The notes under the pieces are model-generated. The model did no database searches. It was not told where the DNA came from and saw only the letters and a list, made by a program, of their open reading frames with translations. Both the position numbers and the translations under genes were made by a program. A stretch of 64,000 nt of DNA from Dactylorhiza incarnata (taxonomy: Eukaryota; Streptophyta; Magnoliopsida; Asparagales; Orchidaceae): assembly GCA_033032865.1 (NCBI GenBank), contig JAWHQI010000049.1, forward strand, positions 5,022,001 through 5,086,000, read 5' to 3'. Below, one piece after another: positions 36,341 to 47,437 of this stretch (position 1 is its first letter; every line of letters begins with the position of its first letter).

Positions 36341-37849
36341 TGATGAGTCCTGATCATATACACCTTTATGGACTCATCCGGGCCGTTATTCAGTCATTTC
36401 ACCGCACTTTAGCCGTGTTATAGCTTATATTTGATAGTCCATGCTAGGTGCACTTCTGGGCCCATTTTGGTGTGATCCCATGCTTATCGTCATTAGTAGT
36501 TTTCATGCGCTGTTAAGTGCCACCTTCAGTGGCTGGATTTGTGGTTGTGCCGGAATAGGAGTCGTGTAGGTGTTTTCGGTGCAATTCTGCACAGGAACAC
36601 TGCGCACGATCACTTGTTCTATTGCGCACGACCACTGGTCGTGCGCCACTGATCGTGTGCACTTAACCTTTTTTTCATGAGTTCTGTTTGGTGTAGTGCG
36701 CACGACCATCAACGCCAGTGCGCACGACCACCGGTCGTGCGCCACTGTTCGTGCGCACTTATCATTAAATTTCTGAGTTCTGTTTCGTCTAATGCGCACG
36801 ACCACCGACGATAGTGCGCACGACCACCGGTCGTGCGCCACTAGTCGTGCGAACATTTTATTTTATAAATTTCGTGTCTTGCAGGTTCCACCCAGGCAGT
36901 GCGCACGATCGCAGAATTCCTGTGCGCACGACCACTGGTCGTGCGCCAATGATCGTGCGCAGTATTTATTCCAGCGCCTATTTAAACGCCTGTTCCGATT
37001 TTAGGGCAACATCCACTTCCGGGAGCGGAGTTCCTATTCCGTACGCCGCCGACCATCACCTTGGGACGCCTCCACTTCATCTCCTACGCAAAGGGAAGCC
37101 TCCTCCATCCATCCCAAGTCTTCCTCCATTGTCCGTGAGTGTTCTTCACCATCCGCAAGCCTCCAAGCAGCCATTCTCTCATTTCGCCCGGTGAGAAGAA
37201 GAAGAAACCTGAAGTCGAAGACGACGGAGCTACGTAGGGAGATTGTGACAACTCTTTACGCCGGAAGCATAGTCCGCCCGAGTCCGGAGGTAGCCCGACA
37301 ACCTACCATTCCGGCCGTGAACGGCCGCTAGTCTTCACCATCGATTGTTTCTTGCCTCTTTCCTTCATTGTACTCGTTGAGCCGTGCAAACTTGAATATT
37401 GTGATGTTGTTTGTTGAAATGAATGTTTCCTTGTTGTTCTTCATGGTTTGCTTGTGATTCACTCCGTTTTCCACTCACTCACTCGCGCACGCACGCAAGG
37501 TGTTTGTTCCGCGTTAGCAAGAGCTAACGGCGGTTGTGAAGAGGTGTTTGCGACCCTCACCTTCTCGCACTTGAGCACGCTCCATCCACCTCTCGAAGCA
37601 CGTCATCGCGGCCTTTGCATCCATCTCACCTTGCGAAGCGGTGCTTTCGACCCGCATTTCTTTTGCTGTTGTTAAGACTAGGAAAACCAACCAAAAACCC
37701 CCTCTTTGTGTTTGTGAAACGCTTGTGTAACAATAGTCACTGCGCGATTCTTTCACCCAACCTGCATTCCTCAAGAGACCGACATCCGGGGATTCCATTC
37801 TCCACAATTATTACTTGACAGTGACCGGTGCACTTGCCGACACGCATCA
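36341..37849 (+). repeat. E4 3' LTR (1509 bp)
   Basis: Same length as the 5' LTR with few visible differences. Followed by TSD CGGTC at 37850-37854. Confidence 0.95.
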
Positions 37850-37854
37850 CGGTC

Positions 37855-38100
37855 ACGCAAAGACCGCGCACTCCTGAAGACGAACAGCCCGCCACGCGGT
37901 CAGAGACAGACCGCGCGGCCTTCACCTTCAGCCGCCTTGAACCTATACCAGCGGTCATGCCAGGAGACCGCAGCTAGGCTTAGACCAGCCAGACCGCAGA
38001 GGCAGACCGCCAGGTCGTGTGGTCACACCAGACCGCCCGACCTCCTCCTGACCGCCCAGGTCCAAGAGCCCTCTAAACTTCCACTTCAACAATTTCAACA
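37855..38100 (-). repeat. E3 5' LTR, proximal piece
   Basis: 246 bp completing the LTR begun at 12879-13923. It ends in + orientation as ATTTCAACA, followed by TSD AAATA. Confidence 0.94.
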
Positions 38101-39712
38101 AAATATCACGGCCGCCAACTCCAAGTCATGGACCGGATAGTTCCGCTCGTGCACCTTCAGCTGGCGAGAGCCGTACGCTATTACCTTGCCATGCTGCTGC
38201 AGAACACAGCCAAGGCCGCTCCCAGAAGCGTCGGTGTAGATCTCGTAGCCCTCTGTGCCGCAAGGCAAACATATGATCGGTGTCGTGGTAAGCCGCCGCT
38301 TCAACTCCTCGAAAGCCTGCGCACACGCGGGCGTCCAAATAAACTCCTGCATCTTCCGTGTCAGCATCGTAAGAGGCAGCGCGATCTGTGAGAAGTTCTC
38401 CACAAAGCACCCGTAATAGCCTGCCAGCCCAAGAAAGCTACGGACCTCCGCTACAGTAGAAAGAATAGGCCACTCCCTGATGGCCGCAACCTTCACCGGA
38501 TCTACTGCCACACCCGCTCCACTAACCACATGGCCTAAGAACACCATGGAAGGTAGCCAGAACTCGCACTTCGAGAACTTGGCATACAGCTGGTTTCTCC
38601 TCAGAACCTCCAAGGCTACTCGCAGGTGCTCACCGTGCTCCTCCTCGGACTGAGAGTAGACCAGTATGTCGTCAAGGAAGACGACCACGAACCGGTCGAG
38701 GTACTCTCGGAAAGTCCGGTGCATCAAGTCCATAAACACCGAAGGCGCATTAGATAGCCCAAACGGCATTACGGTGAACTCATACTGCCGTACCTTGTAC
38801 TGAAGGCAGTCTTCGGGATGTCGCACTCCCTGATCCGCACCTGATAATAGCCGGACCTCAAGTCCAGCTTCGAGTATACTATCGAACCAACGAGCTGGTC
38901 GAACAAGTCGTCTATCCTCGGAAGAGGGTACTTGTTTTTCTCGGTCAGCTTGTTCAGCTCCCGATAATCGATGCAAAGCCGCAGGCTATCGTCCTTCTTT
39001 TTGACAAAGAGGACCGGTGCACTCCAAGGTGAGGAACTCGGACGCACGTAGCCCTGCTAAAGCAGCTCCTGCAACTGCATCTTAAACTCCGCCAACTCCT
39101 TCGGAGCCATACGATACGGCGAGCGGGCCACAGGCTTAGCGCTCGGCACCAACTCAATCGTGAAATCTATCTCCCGCTGCGGTGGAGCACCGGGGAGATC
39201 GCTCGGGAACACATCGAGGAACTCTGAAACTACCGGAACATCCGCTAGGCTGGGCCTCGGTGTTGGAGCCTCCACTAGAGCAAAGAATAACTCTGCTCCC
39301 TGTCGCACTGCCTTGGACACCTGCAGAGCAGACATCAGCATCTTGCTCGATCCACGCATGCCCGCAAAGACCGTCTCACGATCGGCAGACTGCCCAAACT
39401 TCACCTCCTTGGTGGTGCAATCGATGCATGCACGCTGTTCCGACAGCCAGTCCATGCCAAAGATTAGATCAAACTCAACCAGGGGGAGTAACGATGCTTT
39501 CAGGTCATACTCCTGACTTCCAACTAGAACCTTCACGCGGCAACTCCTCTCCACATGCATCGAATATCCATTCGGCAGTAGGACCTCCAGTCCATCTGCA
39601 GAAGCAATCGATGGCGCACCAATACGTTGGACAAAGTCCGACGATAAGAAGGAGTGCGAAGCTCTAGTATCGAAAAGGGCTCTTGCCGGAACGCCTAAAA
39701 CATTTACAAAGC
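38101..39712 (-). pseudogene. E2 pol, 5' part: protease, RT, start of RNase H
   Basis: Minus strand from 39712: protease with ARALFDTRASHSFLS near 39680 (the catalytic DTGAS box is DTRAS, a loss of the essential Gly), [11 protein letters not shown], then RT. A TAG near 39057 stands where the family has Glu, just before [16 protein letters not shown] has [27 protein letters not shown], a one-base loss near 38790, [28 protein letters not shown] and [12 protein letters not shown]. RNase H begins [13 protein letters not shown] and stops at the E3 insertion in ELAAVIF. It continues at 7432. Confidence 0.93.
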
Positions 39713-39788
39713 CTACGCCGCTAAACAAGGTTAGCATAAATACTAAAACAGGTATATAAAACAGTAAGGACTGTATCTTAAATTATAC
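39713..39788 (-). other. Candidate GT-AG intron between gag and protease of E2 (76 bp)
   Basis: On the minus strand GTATAATTT starts at 39788 and GGCGTAG ends at 39713. The interval is AT-rich and holds a branch-point-like TGCTAAC about 20 bases before the AG. Read through, it contains stops. Removed, the gag end (KDVVTG) joins the protease start (FVNVLGVPARALFD) in phase within a Gly codon. The related copy E8 has an intron candidate at exactly the same codon (52428-52510). Confidence 0.72.
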
Positions 39789-40852
39789 CTGTCACGACGT
39801 CCTTGGCTTTGATAGCCTCCTGTTGACCAAGATTGAAGACTCTGGGCTGCGGGGGAGCCATACGGGAGGCAGTGGACTCAGCCGCCTTCCCCTTCTCAGA
39901 ATAAGATGGCCAGTCTTCTTCTCTGACCTTGGAAGTCCACTGCGGCAATCTCGAGAGAAATGGCCAGGCTTGCCACAAGTAAAACAAGTAAGAGGGCCAC
40001 GTCCAGACGACGCGCCCGAAGCAGAGGGAGCTGGCCCAGATAATCGAGCCTTCTTCCAGCGATTCAACTTCCGCAACTTCACCGCACTCGGCGCCTTGCT
40101 CTCCGGCACTGTCTCAGCCACAGCCACCTTGCCCTTCTCCTTGAGCATGTCCTGCTCAAGTGCTCGGGCTGAACCAATGAGGGTCGTGAAACCCTGCGTC
40201 AACGACCCTGTCAGAAGGTACCGCAACTCACTACGCAAGCCACCGTAGAACCTGTTCACCCTTCTCTCCTCGTCATCGAAAGAAGTCCCAGCGTAATGCC
40301 CAAGGCGGGTGAACTCGTACAGGTAGTCGTCAACCAATCTATCACCCTGCGTTAGAGCCAAGAACTGGTTCTCCATCGCGATCTGCTGCGACGGAGGCAC
40401 ATACCTTGCCAGAAAGATTCCTGAGAATTCTTCCATCGGCACATCAACTAGTCATCTTCCCGCAAACTGGCGCCTCTCAACCTCATCCCACCACCGCCTG
40501 GCTTCCTTTTCCAACAAGAGAGTAGCGAAGGTCACTTTCTGCGCTTCATCTGACTTGTCGCTGTCAGAATTCGCTCCACATGTGACAGCCAGTCCTCGAC
40601 CTCAGCTGGGGATTCAACCCCGGTAAACGGAGGAGGTCGAAATCCCAGGAAGTGCTTCAGTTGCTGGTCAGTTGCACGCCTCACGGGGACCTGCTCCGCT
40701 CTTAGTGGCTCTGGGGCCACTTCCTGCACCAGCGGTTGACCTTGCCTTCCAGGCTGGCCATTCAACGCAGCTAGAACGGATTCTGTAACTAGCCGAACCA
40801 TCTCAGCAGATGGAGGTGTAGGAGCCTCAGCAGACCCACTACTCTCTGCCAA
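39789..40852 (-). pseudogene. E2 Gag, frameshifted
   Basis: 40852-40532 encodes the start (MAESSGSAEAPTPP ... KHFLGFRPPPFTG, WLSHVERI). 40442-39950 encodes the gag core (EEFSGIFLARYVPP, FLALTQGDRLVDDYLYEFTR, FYGGLRSELRYLL) and zinc knuckle CFTCGKPGHFSRDC (about 39990-39949). A frame change and a stop separate the two near 40443-40530. A second change just after the knuckle puts the end (PQPRVFNLGQQEAIKAKDV) in another frame, which then meets the candidate intron. Gag builds the particle; this one cannot be made intact. Confidence 0.88.
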
Positions 40853-41132
40853 GTCACGCGAACGCGACGGTGCCGCTGCACTTCGAGAGCCCTACACAAG
40901 TGCAACACACAGTTGGGCGACATCACAGTCGCAACTAACAATAAAAGGAACACTCAGGTTCCAAAATCATGCAATAATTGTTGGTTTGTTGTTACATTTT
41001 ATTCCTAAGTGGATATTTTTGGGTTTATTTTACATCTCGACGGTAGCACACACACGTGCTCACCACCCCTTAAAAGAATTCGTCCACGAATTCCTTAGAA
41101 GGATACAAAAACCTTAGAAGCATATACCAATT
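40853..41132 (-). other. E2 leader with a degenerate primer-binding site
   Basis: Directly after the 5' LTR the minus strand reads AATTGGTATATGCTTC. Only TGGTAT matches the initiator tRNA-Met site, so the primer site is decayed or unusual. No ORF in the rest of the leader. Confidence 0.55.
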
Positions 41133-42194
41133 TGTAACACCCCCATCCGTTAAGAAGCATATGACAGAAGGTCCGGCCGGGGCCCCATGCCATATACTAC
41201 CAAACAAACGGGAACGTCACTTAATTGAAATACCAAATGACACTAAACAACGAACCTAACTCAGAGCATTCTATGCGGAAGCAAAAGAGAGAAAGAGACC
41301 GGATAAACCCCAAAACCCGTACCCGGGTATGTCCACTTCTAATAATAGGAATAAAAGGTTTTACACAACAAAAGAGGCACGATGGCCTTACAGTTTACCA
41401 ACATCGGCGCGCAGGCCGGCCATACATGAAAACCAAAAGACATCAAAAGGCCTTCAAGGGCCGCAGCATCACAAGGGCTTCAGCCCGCTAAGAGCCCGCT
41501 ATGTTCCCGCTCGGTCCAGCACCTGTACGACATGCCCACCAAAAACGGTGGCAAAACAGGGCAACGGTCAGCTAAAGCTGACCAGATTATAACGCCCCCA
41601 CCCCTTCGAGGGGGTGGCAGTTCTAATCATCCCTGCAACAGTCTCAGCAGCATATATATACAAGAGTGCGACTAGCCTTCCACCACCATCCACTCTTGAT
41701 GGCTTTACCCTTTGAGGCTAAAGTCGGTGGCCCGAATACCAGGGCGCTCCCGTACTTTAATTGTGAACAATCCGTAGTCCGAAGACTCTTTCCCATTGCC
41801 TCCCGACGCGCTGTACGAGCCTTACTAGTCAGGTGCTGCAATGGTGCGGTTTCAGGTTCGCCAAATGCCCGTTGTTCACAACTCTCGTTGTACAACACGA
41901 AGAGCGGGTATGGCGTCCCCTCAGCCCAGGTATTCTAAATTAGCCGGCCCTACGAGCTGCTAAGTCATCCACCAGGACACCCTCACAGGTCGGGCACACA
42001 AGCCTCAGGTCTTCTCAACAGGTGGGCACAACAAAATCACCAGAACCATGTCTGGGAGCTGTCGCCTGGCGATTTTCAATATCGCCAGCGATAGTAAACA
42101 GAACTCCTTTTCCGCTTCTAACATTGGGTGCTTCCCGGGGCACACCCCCAGGCGTTCATGCAGTAGCACTCACTAGTCCTACGAAACAGGATAT

Positions 42195-43709
42195 TGATGA
42201 GTCCCTATTATATACATATTTTTGGACTCATTTATGCTAGTTTTTCTGCTTTTGTGCTTCAGTTTCATTCATATTTCCTTTATTTATGCTTTTGTTAGAA
42301 GTATATAGTTGTACCTGTTTTTGTGTGCAATTGCGCACTTTGTTGTTGGGGGTAAGCACTTCGTGCTCCCCATTGTATCTTCTGTATCCATGTGCTGCTG
42401 GACGTGTATTCCCAGCTTGTATGTCTTGTATGCAGGTGACCTAATCACCCCGTTCTCTCCCAGAAGTAATTTCTGTGTATATCGCACGGTCGTGTGTTTT
42501 CCTTGACGTCTGTGCGGTCGTGCGTTTGTCTCCGGGCAGAGAACGGAGCATCGGAGTTTACTTGTGCGTTTTGACGCACGGGCGGATTCGCCCGTGCGTG
42601 AACAAAATGGACGGTTGACCTGTGTCTTGATGATTCCACGGCGTCGGAGTTTACCCATGCGTTTGAACGCACGGGTGGTGTTGGTCGTGCGTGAACAAAT
42701 CGCACGGGCGACATGCCTTCTTCTCCTGCACGCCTGCTGCGCTTAAGTATCGCACGGTCGACGCACGATCGTGCGTTCGACCGTGCGCGACCATTTTTCT
42801 GACGATTTTTTATAAAAGCTGTAGTTCGACCTAAACCGAGGGACCTCCGTACGCGCCGTACAGCAGCGCGATTCCGCCTTTTCCACCAGGGTTTCATCCC
42901 TTTGGCATCCTCCTTCATCCTAGGGCTTCAAGAGGGATCTAGACACCATCATCTTCAAGCAAGAGGAAGCTTGCAACCTCCACCGCATCGTGAGACGAAG
43001 AAGACGGGTCCATTGGAGAGTGGTGACAGCTCTCTCTCTCTACCCCGGACGCAGTTGCTGACCGAGCTTGGACGCGGATTGACAACCCAGCAATTCCAAC
43101 CGTGAATCTTCAACAAGACTTCGGATTCGATCGATTTCTTGTCTTGTACTTCTCTTATTGTTGTGTTGATGTGTAGACCTCACTATTATGATGAAGTAGA
43201 GTGCATAAACTAGTTTGTATTTCTTGATTTCATGTCTATGTGAAGTCATTTTATATTTATGTTGCTTGAGGTGCGCCCCGCTCCATCATCCATCCCGCCA
43301 TCGCGTTCGTTGCCGCACTAGCAATTGCTAGTGGCGAGCGTGTCAAAGAGGTGCTTACGACCCTCATTCTGCTTGCCTACTCTCCCATTCTCCATTACGA
43401 AGTAGCGCGCTCAAGGCCTATGTAGATTCCATCCCGCCAAGCGAAGCTTTGCATAGCGGCATTGCATAGGAGTAGTGATAGATTTTTCATTTATTTTCCA
43501 CAAACCAAATCCCCCATTTCCGCATCCATCCGTAAAGGACTTCGATCTCAAGTCCTTCCTCGATAGATAGCTCCACCTTACTGTGTTCCCTCGAGATTTA
43601 ATACTCGGGGATTACTCCTCGTTTTATATTACTTGAACGATCGGTACACTGCCGTTTCGTGTCGCAGTCGAGCTACCGCCTATAGCGGTGTGCGCGATTT
43701 GCGCCATCA
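42195..43709 (+). mobile_element. Solo LTR of an Athila-like element, TSD GATAT
   Basis: 1515 bp from TGATGAGTCCC to GCGCCATCA, with TSD GATAT at 42190-42194 and 43710-43714. The last 300 bp are close to the E5 LTR (ACTGCCGTTTCGTGTCGCAG, CCGCCTATAGCGG), while the U3 part differs. Confidence 0.93.
42482..42820 (+). promoter_or_regulatory. Solo-LTR promoter: CGCACGGTCG/CGCACGGGCG array plus TATA box
   Basis: Words CGCACGGTCG, GCACGGGCG and CGCACGATCGTGCG recur at 42482-42792 in both orientations. TATAAAAGC follows at 42811-42819. These are variants of the GCGCACGACC word of E4 and E5. Confidence 0.6.
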
Positions 43710-44668
43710 GATATCAACACAGAGTTTTCCCCCGGCACGCACAATATCAAAAAGCATCACCAATCCGGACGAACCATCTCGGATGGGCTTCACACAACGC
43801 GCCTATGTCAATTTCACGCATGGACTCTACATGAATGCAAGATTTGACGGGGATAACACAAATCGACCCGTCGGAGGCCACGACCTCACCCTTTTGGGTA
43901 GGGGCCTCAACGATGCACGGAACGGACTAGAACATGTCCAAATGAGGGTAAAGAGAATCGTTACCCTTGCGAGCCGCTTCAGAGCCATAGGTTGAACGCC
44001 ACGGATTTGGTTTCCGCACACCGGTCCGAGCTCCGAAATGACCACGTGAGTTCTTCCTCGCACTTCGCCGGCCAAGCACGAGCTCCACGGCTGCGCACAC
44101 AGCAACACCCAACCCAAATGGGTCGGCCTTCTCCTAGCCGGCGGCGGCCAGGACAAAGAGAGGAGGAGGGGCTTTGCTGCCCTTGCACCAACCGACGGGA
44201 GAGGAGGCGAAGGGGAAGCTGGGTCCTCCTTGCCCTAGGCGGCGACGAGAAGAAGGGAGGAAGGCGTTCGTTTGGGCTTCCCTGCTCCAGGCGACGACGA
44301 GAGAGAGGGGAGAGATCGGGGCTGCTCCTCCTTACTCTAGGCCGACGGGGAGAGAGGGATCGAGAGAGAGAGGGGGGAGATCGGGGTTGCTCCTCCTTAC
44401 TCTAGGCCGACGGCGAGAGAGGGATCGAGAGAAAGGAGGGGAGATCGGGAGGTGGGTTTTGTGGCTGCTCCAAAAGAACGAGAAAAAGGGAGGGAGATCG
44501 AGAATGAGAGGGAGAGGGGAGGTATTATGGGTTTTATTAAAACCCTAGCCCATCCCTGCTATCCGCACCCCAACCCCCTATTCGCACCCCAAACTCCACT
44601 ATTCGCAGACCACTCCTCTATCCGCACACTGAAAACCGAATTAAATCAATTCGGGGCATTACATATAG

Positions 44669-46010
44669 TGTGCAGGAACTATAGGTGCAATACTCCACAG
44701 GTAGAAAGCAGTTGAATTCAAAAATCTGGAAGACTGCACTACCGCCAGCGTTAGAGCTACCGCCAGGCTCTAGCTTAGGTTCCGTTCGATGAACTTGAAG
44801 CTCCGTTCGACAAAAATTTTCGATCGACGAACTTGAAGCTCCGTTCGACGACATTTTTCATTTGACGAAAATTTTGTTCGACAAAAAATTCATTCGACGA
44901 ACTTGAAGCTCCGTTCGACGAACATTTTCGTTCGACGAAAATTTCGTTCGACAAAAATTCCGCTCGATGAAAGTTTGTTCTGCCACGCCACCGACGGTTT
45001 CACAACCGCTGCCGCCAGCGCTAGCGCTATCACCTGGCGCTATCTCAAGTTTGTGCACAGTGCCACGCCGCCGACGGTTTCAAAACCGCTCCACACGAAC
45101 GCTACCGCACGCGCTAGAGAGCTACCGCAGGCGCAATCGTCAAGTTCTATAAAATGGTGGGTTCTCTCTCGTTTCAACTAGTGCTTCCAGAGAGATTACT
45201 TGTGCCATATTTCCAGAGCTGCTACTCTGCCGAAATTTCATCTCCCACTCAAATTCAAAGAAAATTTCTGGAGAAGGAAGCCACCACGCAGCATCCGAAG
45301 AAAGATCGCTTCAACCTCGCTTATGCTACAGCGATCCTTCATCCTCATCTTCAGAGATCTCATATATGGAGTTTCATTATTGTTATATTTATTTTCATTC
45401 CATTATTTTTGTAATCGTTAAGTTAATTCGCCTTGTGTTGGCGACTAGGTCTGGGTAGGACTTAGGGGGAAATTTGCCTTGTGTTGGTGACTAGTTCTAG
45501 GTGATTAGATCTAGGGGGCTCGAGGCCATATCTGAGGAAGGATTGGCTAGAGCGGCTTGAGGACTTATCCGGGGAAGGATAGGCTAAAGCCAACCGGTTT
45601 GTGGGGATACAAGTCGGTATAGAAAAGGAAAAAACATTTACATTTGTACGCCTCCGATTTCTAGAGATATTGAAATCAAATTTATGTAAACACTTTTTAT
45701 ATAATATAATCATGTCTCTTTTGTGTTTACTTGATTTCTCTTTTTTGGCGTTATCTCTAAAATATTGGTTACAAAGTTTTCAATTCAAATTACTTTATCT
45801 AAATTGTTTATTTCAATCTCTTAATCATAAAACAATTTAGTACTTATTTCTAAACTTGAAAATTATGATATTCTCACAAATTAGCTAAATTGTCATTTTG
45901 CCCTTTCTCATATTATAAAACAATTTAGTAATTTTCATAAAATAATAAGAAAGATTTTTTATTCCCTTATTCACCCCCCCCCCCCTCTAAGGGCGTCGTA
46001 AGATCCAACA
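44669..46010 (+). repeat. E1 3' LTR, right piece
   Basis: Completes the LTR begun at 3382. Holds the TTCGACGAA array and TATA box, a C-run (ACCCCCCCCCCCCC near 45973) and the end AAGATCCAACA. Confidence 0.85.
44781..45154 (+). promoter_or_regulatory. E1 LTR promoter: GTTCGACGAA palindrome array plus TATA box
   Basis: About a dozen copies of CGTTCGACGAA or TTCGACAAAA variants at 44781-44970, several as TTCGTTCGACGAA palindromes. CTATAAAA at 45147-45154 is the likely TATA box. Confidence 0.62.
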
Positions 46011-46099
46011 ATTGCTAATGTGGAGGGGACATCAGCTACTATATTGAGCTCCCCCTCATCCTGAGAGGGGATTTTCTCCCCCTCACTTGGAGAATCATC

Positions 46100-47388
46100 A
46101 TTATCCTTGTCAGGAGTGGTTTTCTATTTCTCCCCCTCAGATGATGGATCATCATTGTCCTAATCATCTCCCCAGTAGTCTGCAGGTTCATGAGGGATTA
46201 ATTTAATTCTTTGCTCTAGATTGAATATAAATAAGTCAATCTCACCTTGAAGATCAACAGGAGCATTGTCTCCATCATCATCTTGTTCTTCTGAGGAGGA
46301 GTGTATGACCTGCACACTTTTATCAGCGCTGGCAGGATTGGAGGAATCATAAGTAGTGTGTTCTTCTTCATGTCCTTCTGACATGACCTCAGCAGCAGTA
46401 ACATCAACAACAACATCTTTATCCTCTGGATGCTCTTTCTCAGGAGCATGACCTTCATGAACTTCAGTGTCATGATCTCCTCCTTGATCATCCTTTGGAG
46501 GACAGCTGGCTGGACCTTGATTGTCCACAGACGGGACATTCTCTTCTGCCTCTGACCCAGAATCAGATCAGACTATTCTGGCTTTTCTCAGCCCCTTGAC
46601 TAAACTTTTCTTCTTCTCCTAGGGCTCAGATAGTTGGCTCATGGGGAGGACCCTTGAGAATCTGTCCAGGGTCTTTCTGACCATTCTCTTTAAGTAATGG
46701 AGGTTTGTTCCTTTTGACTTGTCAATCTTTTCTGGATAGGTGTTTAAGAGGTAGAGGGAGATAATTCTTCCTAGGTTGGCAGTCTATAGACATACCCTTA
46801 TCCTTTGAAATATCACCTCAACCCATGATGTCTTCTTCTTCAGAATGACTGTTGACACAACTCAAACTTGTGCTTGGATATGGTGTCATGTGATCCTAGC
46901 TTGCACAATATATCTTTTCCAACTATGTCAGAGAGCAATTTGCCTCTCTGGTTAAAGAACTTCCTTTTTAGTGAGCCACGTTTGGCATCACTATATTCAC
47001 ACCATTGTAAGGTTAGGTCTTTATCAGTTTCAGAAAATGCATTTTCGTCTTCTTCACTGCAAGAGGTCAGCTGAAGGGCCTTCTCCATTTTCTTTGGAGA
47101 GATTTTTATCTTGTCACTCCCAATCCTTCCTTTTATAGAGGAATTTGAAGAGGACATCTTGGCACTGGAGAAGAATTCAAGAACTTCAGTTCTGAGAATC
47201 ATTGTTGGCTCAGATAGCATTCAGTCCATTCCTTGGTCTAATAGAAGTTGAATCACTTCTTTTATCTCTGCAAGAGCATGCATGAATCCACTTCGAACTA
47301 TCTCATAGCCTTCATACAGCTTTTTGCCATTTCTGGAGCCATATTTTCTGAACGACGGGTCACTGAGATGGGAGGTAGAAAGGTTCAT
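46100..47388 (-). pseudogene. E7 accessory (env-like) ORF of SIRE type, broken
   Basis: From ATG 47388 the frame runs MNLSTSHLSDPSFRKYG ..., meets TGA at 47223-47221, and continues in the same frame to 46840 (TEVLEFFSSAKM, PKKMEKALQL, KRKFFNQRGKLLSDIVGKD, LGSHDTISKHKFEL). After further damage a strongly acidic part follows at 46528-46160 (DNQGPASCPPKDDQG, EGHAPEKEHPEDKD, PADYWGDD). The N-terminal half resembles the plant transposon protein domain often found after pol in SIRE/Maximus elements, where it has been called env-like. I see no signal peptide or membrane segment, so an envelope role is not supported here. Assignment is from memory of the family. Confidence 0.62.
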
Positions 47389-47437
47389 CTCGTCGGCTAG
47401 GCCAATGGAAAGTGTAATACTTTAATCAACATTATGA

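Larger units (their letters stand above)
13924..37849 (+). mobile_element. E4: Athila-like gypsy element without RT or integrase, TSD CGGTC
   Basis: TSD CGGTC at 13919-13923 and 37850-37854. Both LTRs are 1509 bp (13924-15432 and 36341-37849), with ends TGATGAGTCC and CACGCATCA. Internally it has a tRNA-Asp type primer site, gag, a protease-like domain and a charged C-terminal ORF, then a long 3' region ending in AAGTCTGGGGGTG. After removing E5 and the SIRE-type solo LTR, the internal part is about 4.2 kb. There is no room and no sign of RT, RNase H or integrase. It fits the class called TR-GAG elements, which must borrow enzymes from an autonomous relative. Confidence 0.92.
7433..38100 (-). 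mobile_element. E3: Ty1/copia element, TSD AAATA
   Basis: A complete insertion with TSD AAATA at 7428-7432 and 38101-38105. LTR termini on the minus strand are TGTTGAAATTG and ATTTCACA. On minus it reads 5' LTR (38100-37855, then 13923-12879), primer-binding site, gag-pol (12791-8718), and 3' LTR (8723-7433). Both LTRs are 1291 bp once the E4 insertion in the 5' LTR is removed. The coding region has a single visible in-frame stop. Removing E3 and one TSD copy rejoins the RNase H reading of E2. Confidence 0.95.
3488..44663 (-). mobile_element. E2: Tekay-like Ty3/gypsy element (chromovirus), TSD TATAG
   Basis: A complete insertion between perfect 5-bp TSDs (TATAG at 3483-3487 and 44664-44668). 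On the minus strand it reads 5' LTR (44663-41133), leader, gag, candidate intron, protease, RT, RNase H, integrase with a chromodomain-like tail, polypurine tract and 3' LTR (5596-3488). LTR termini are TGTAAC and GTTACA. E3 interrupts it inside RNase H (7432/38101). The pol order (integrase last) and the chromodomain-like C-terminus place it in the chromoviruses, most like Tekay/Del. All coding parts carry stops or frameshifts, so it is inactive. Confidence 0.93.
41133..44663 (-). repeat. E2 5' LTR, carrying a solo LTR
   Basis: Homologous to 3488-5596. It has two structural changes: loss of about 90 bp near 41672, and insertion of the Athila-like solo LTR 42195-43709 with its 5-bp duplication. 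Followed at 44664-44668 by TSD TATAG. Confidence 0.93.
1..46010 (+). mobile_element. E1: SIRE-like Ty1/copia element, 3' part
   Basis: The outermost element of the stack. Visible parts are the end of pol (1-1551), a long AT-rich 3' region (1552-3381), a polypurine tract, and the 3' LTR (3382-3487 plus 44669-46010). The LTR is split by E2 at 3487/44669. Its termini are TGTTGGA and TCCAACA, a 7-bp inverted repeat. The 5' LTR, gag and integrase lie left of the window, so the 5' TSD copy cannot be seen. The SIRE-like call rests on the VYVEQPPGF reverse-transcriptase signature, the long 3' region and the C-rich stretch just before the LTR end. The 3' flank from 46011 reads as the accessory region of E7, so E1 probably inserted into E7. 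Confidence 0.85.

Noticed and set aside
46160..46539. Envelope glycoprotein in the acidic part of the E7 accessory ORF.
   Set aside because: No signal peptide, membrane segment or glycoprotein-like Cys pattern. The env-like name is historical only.
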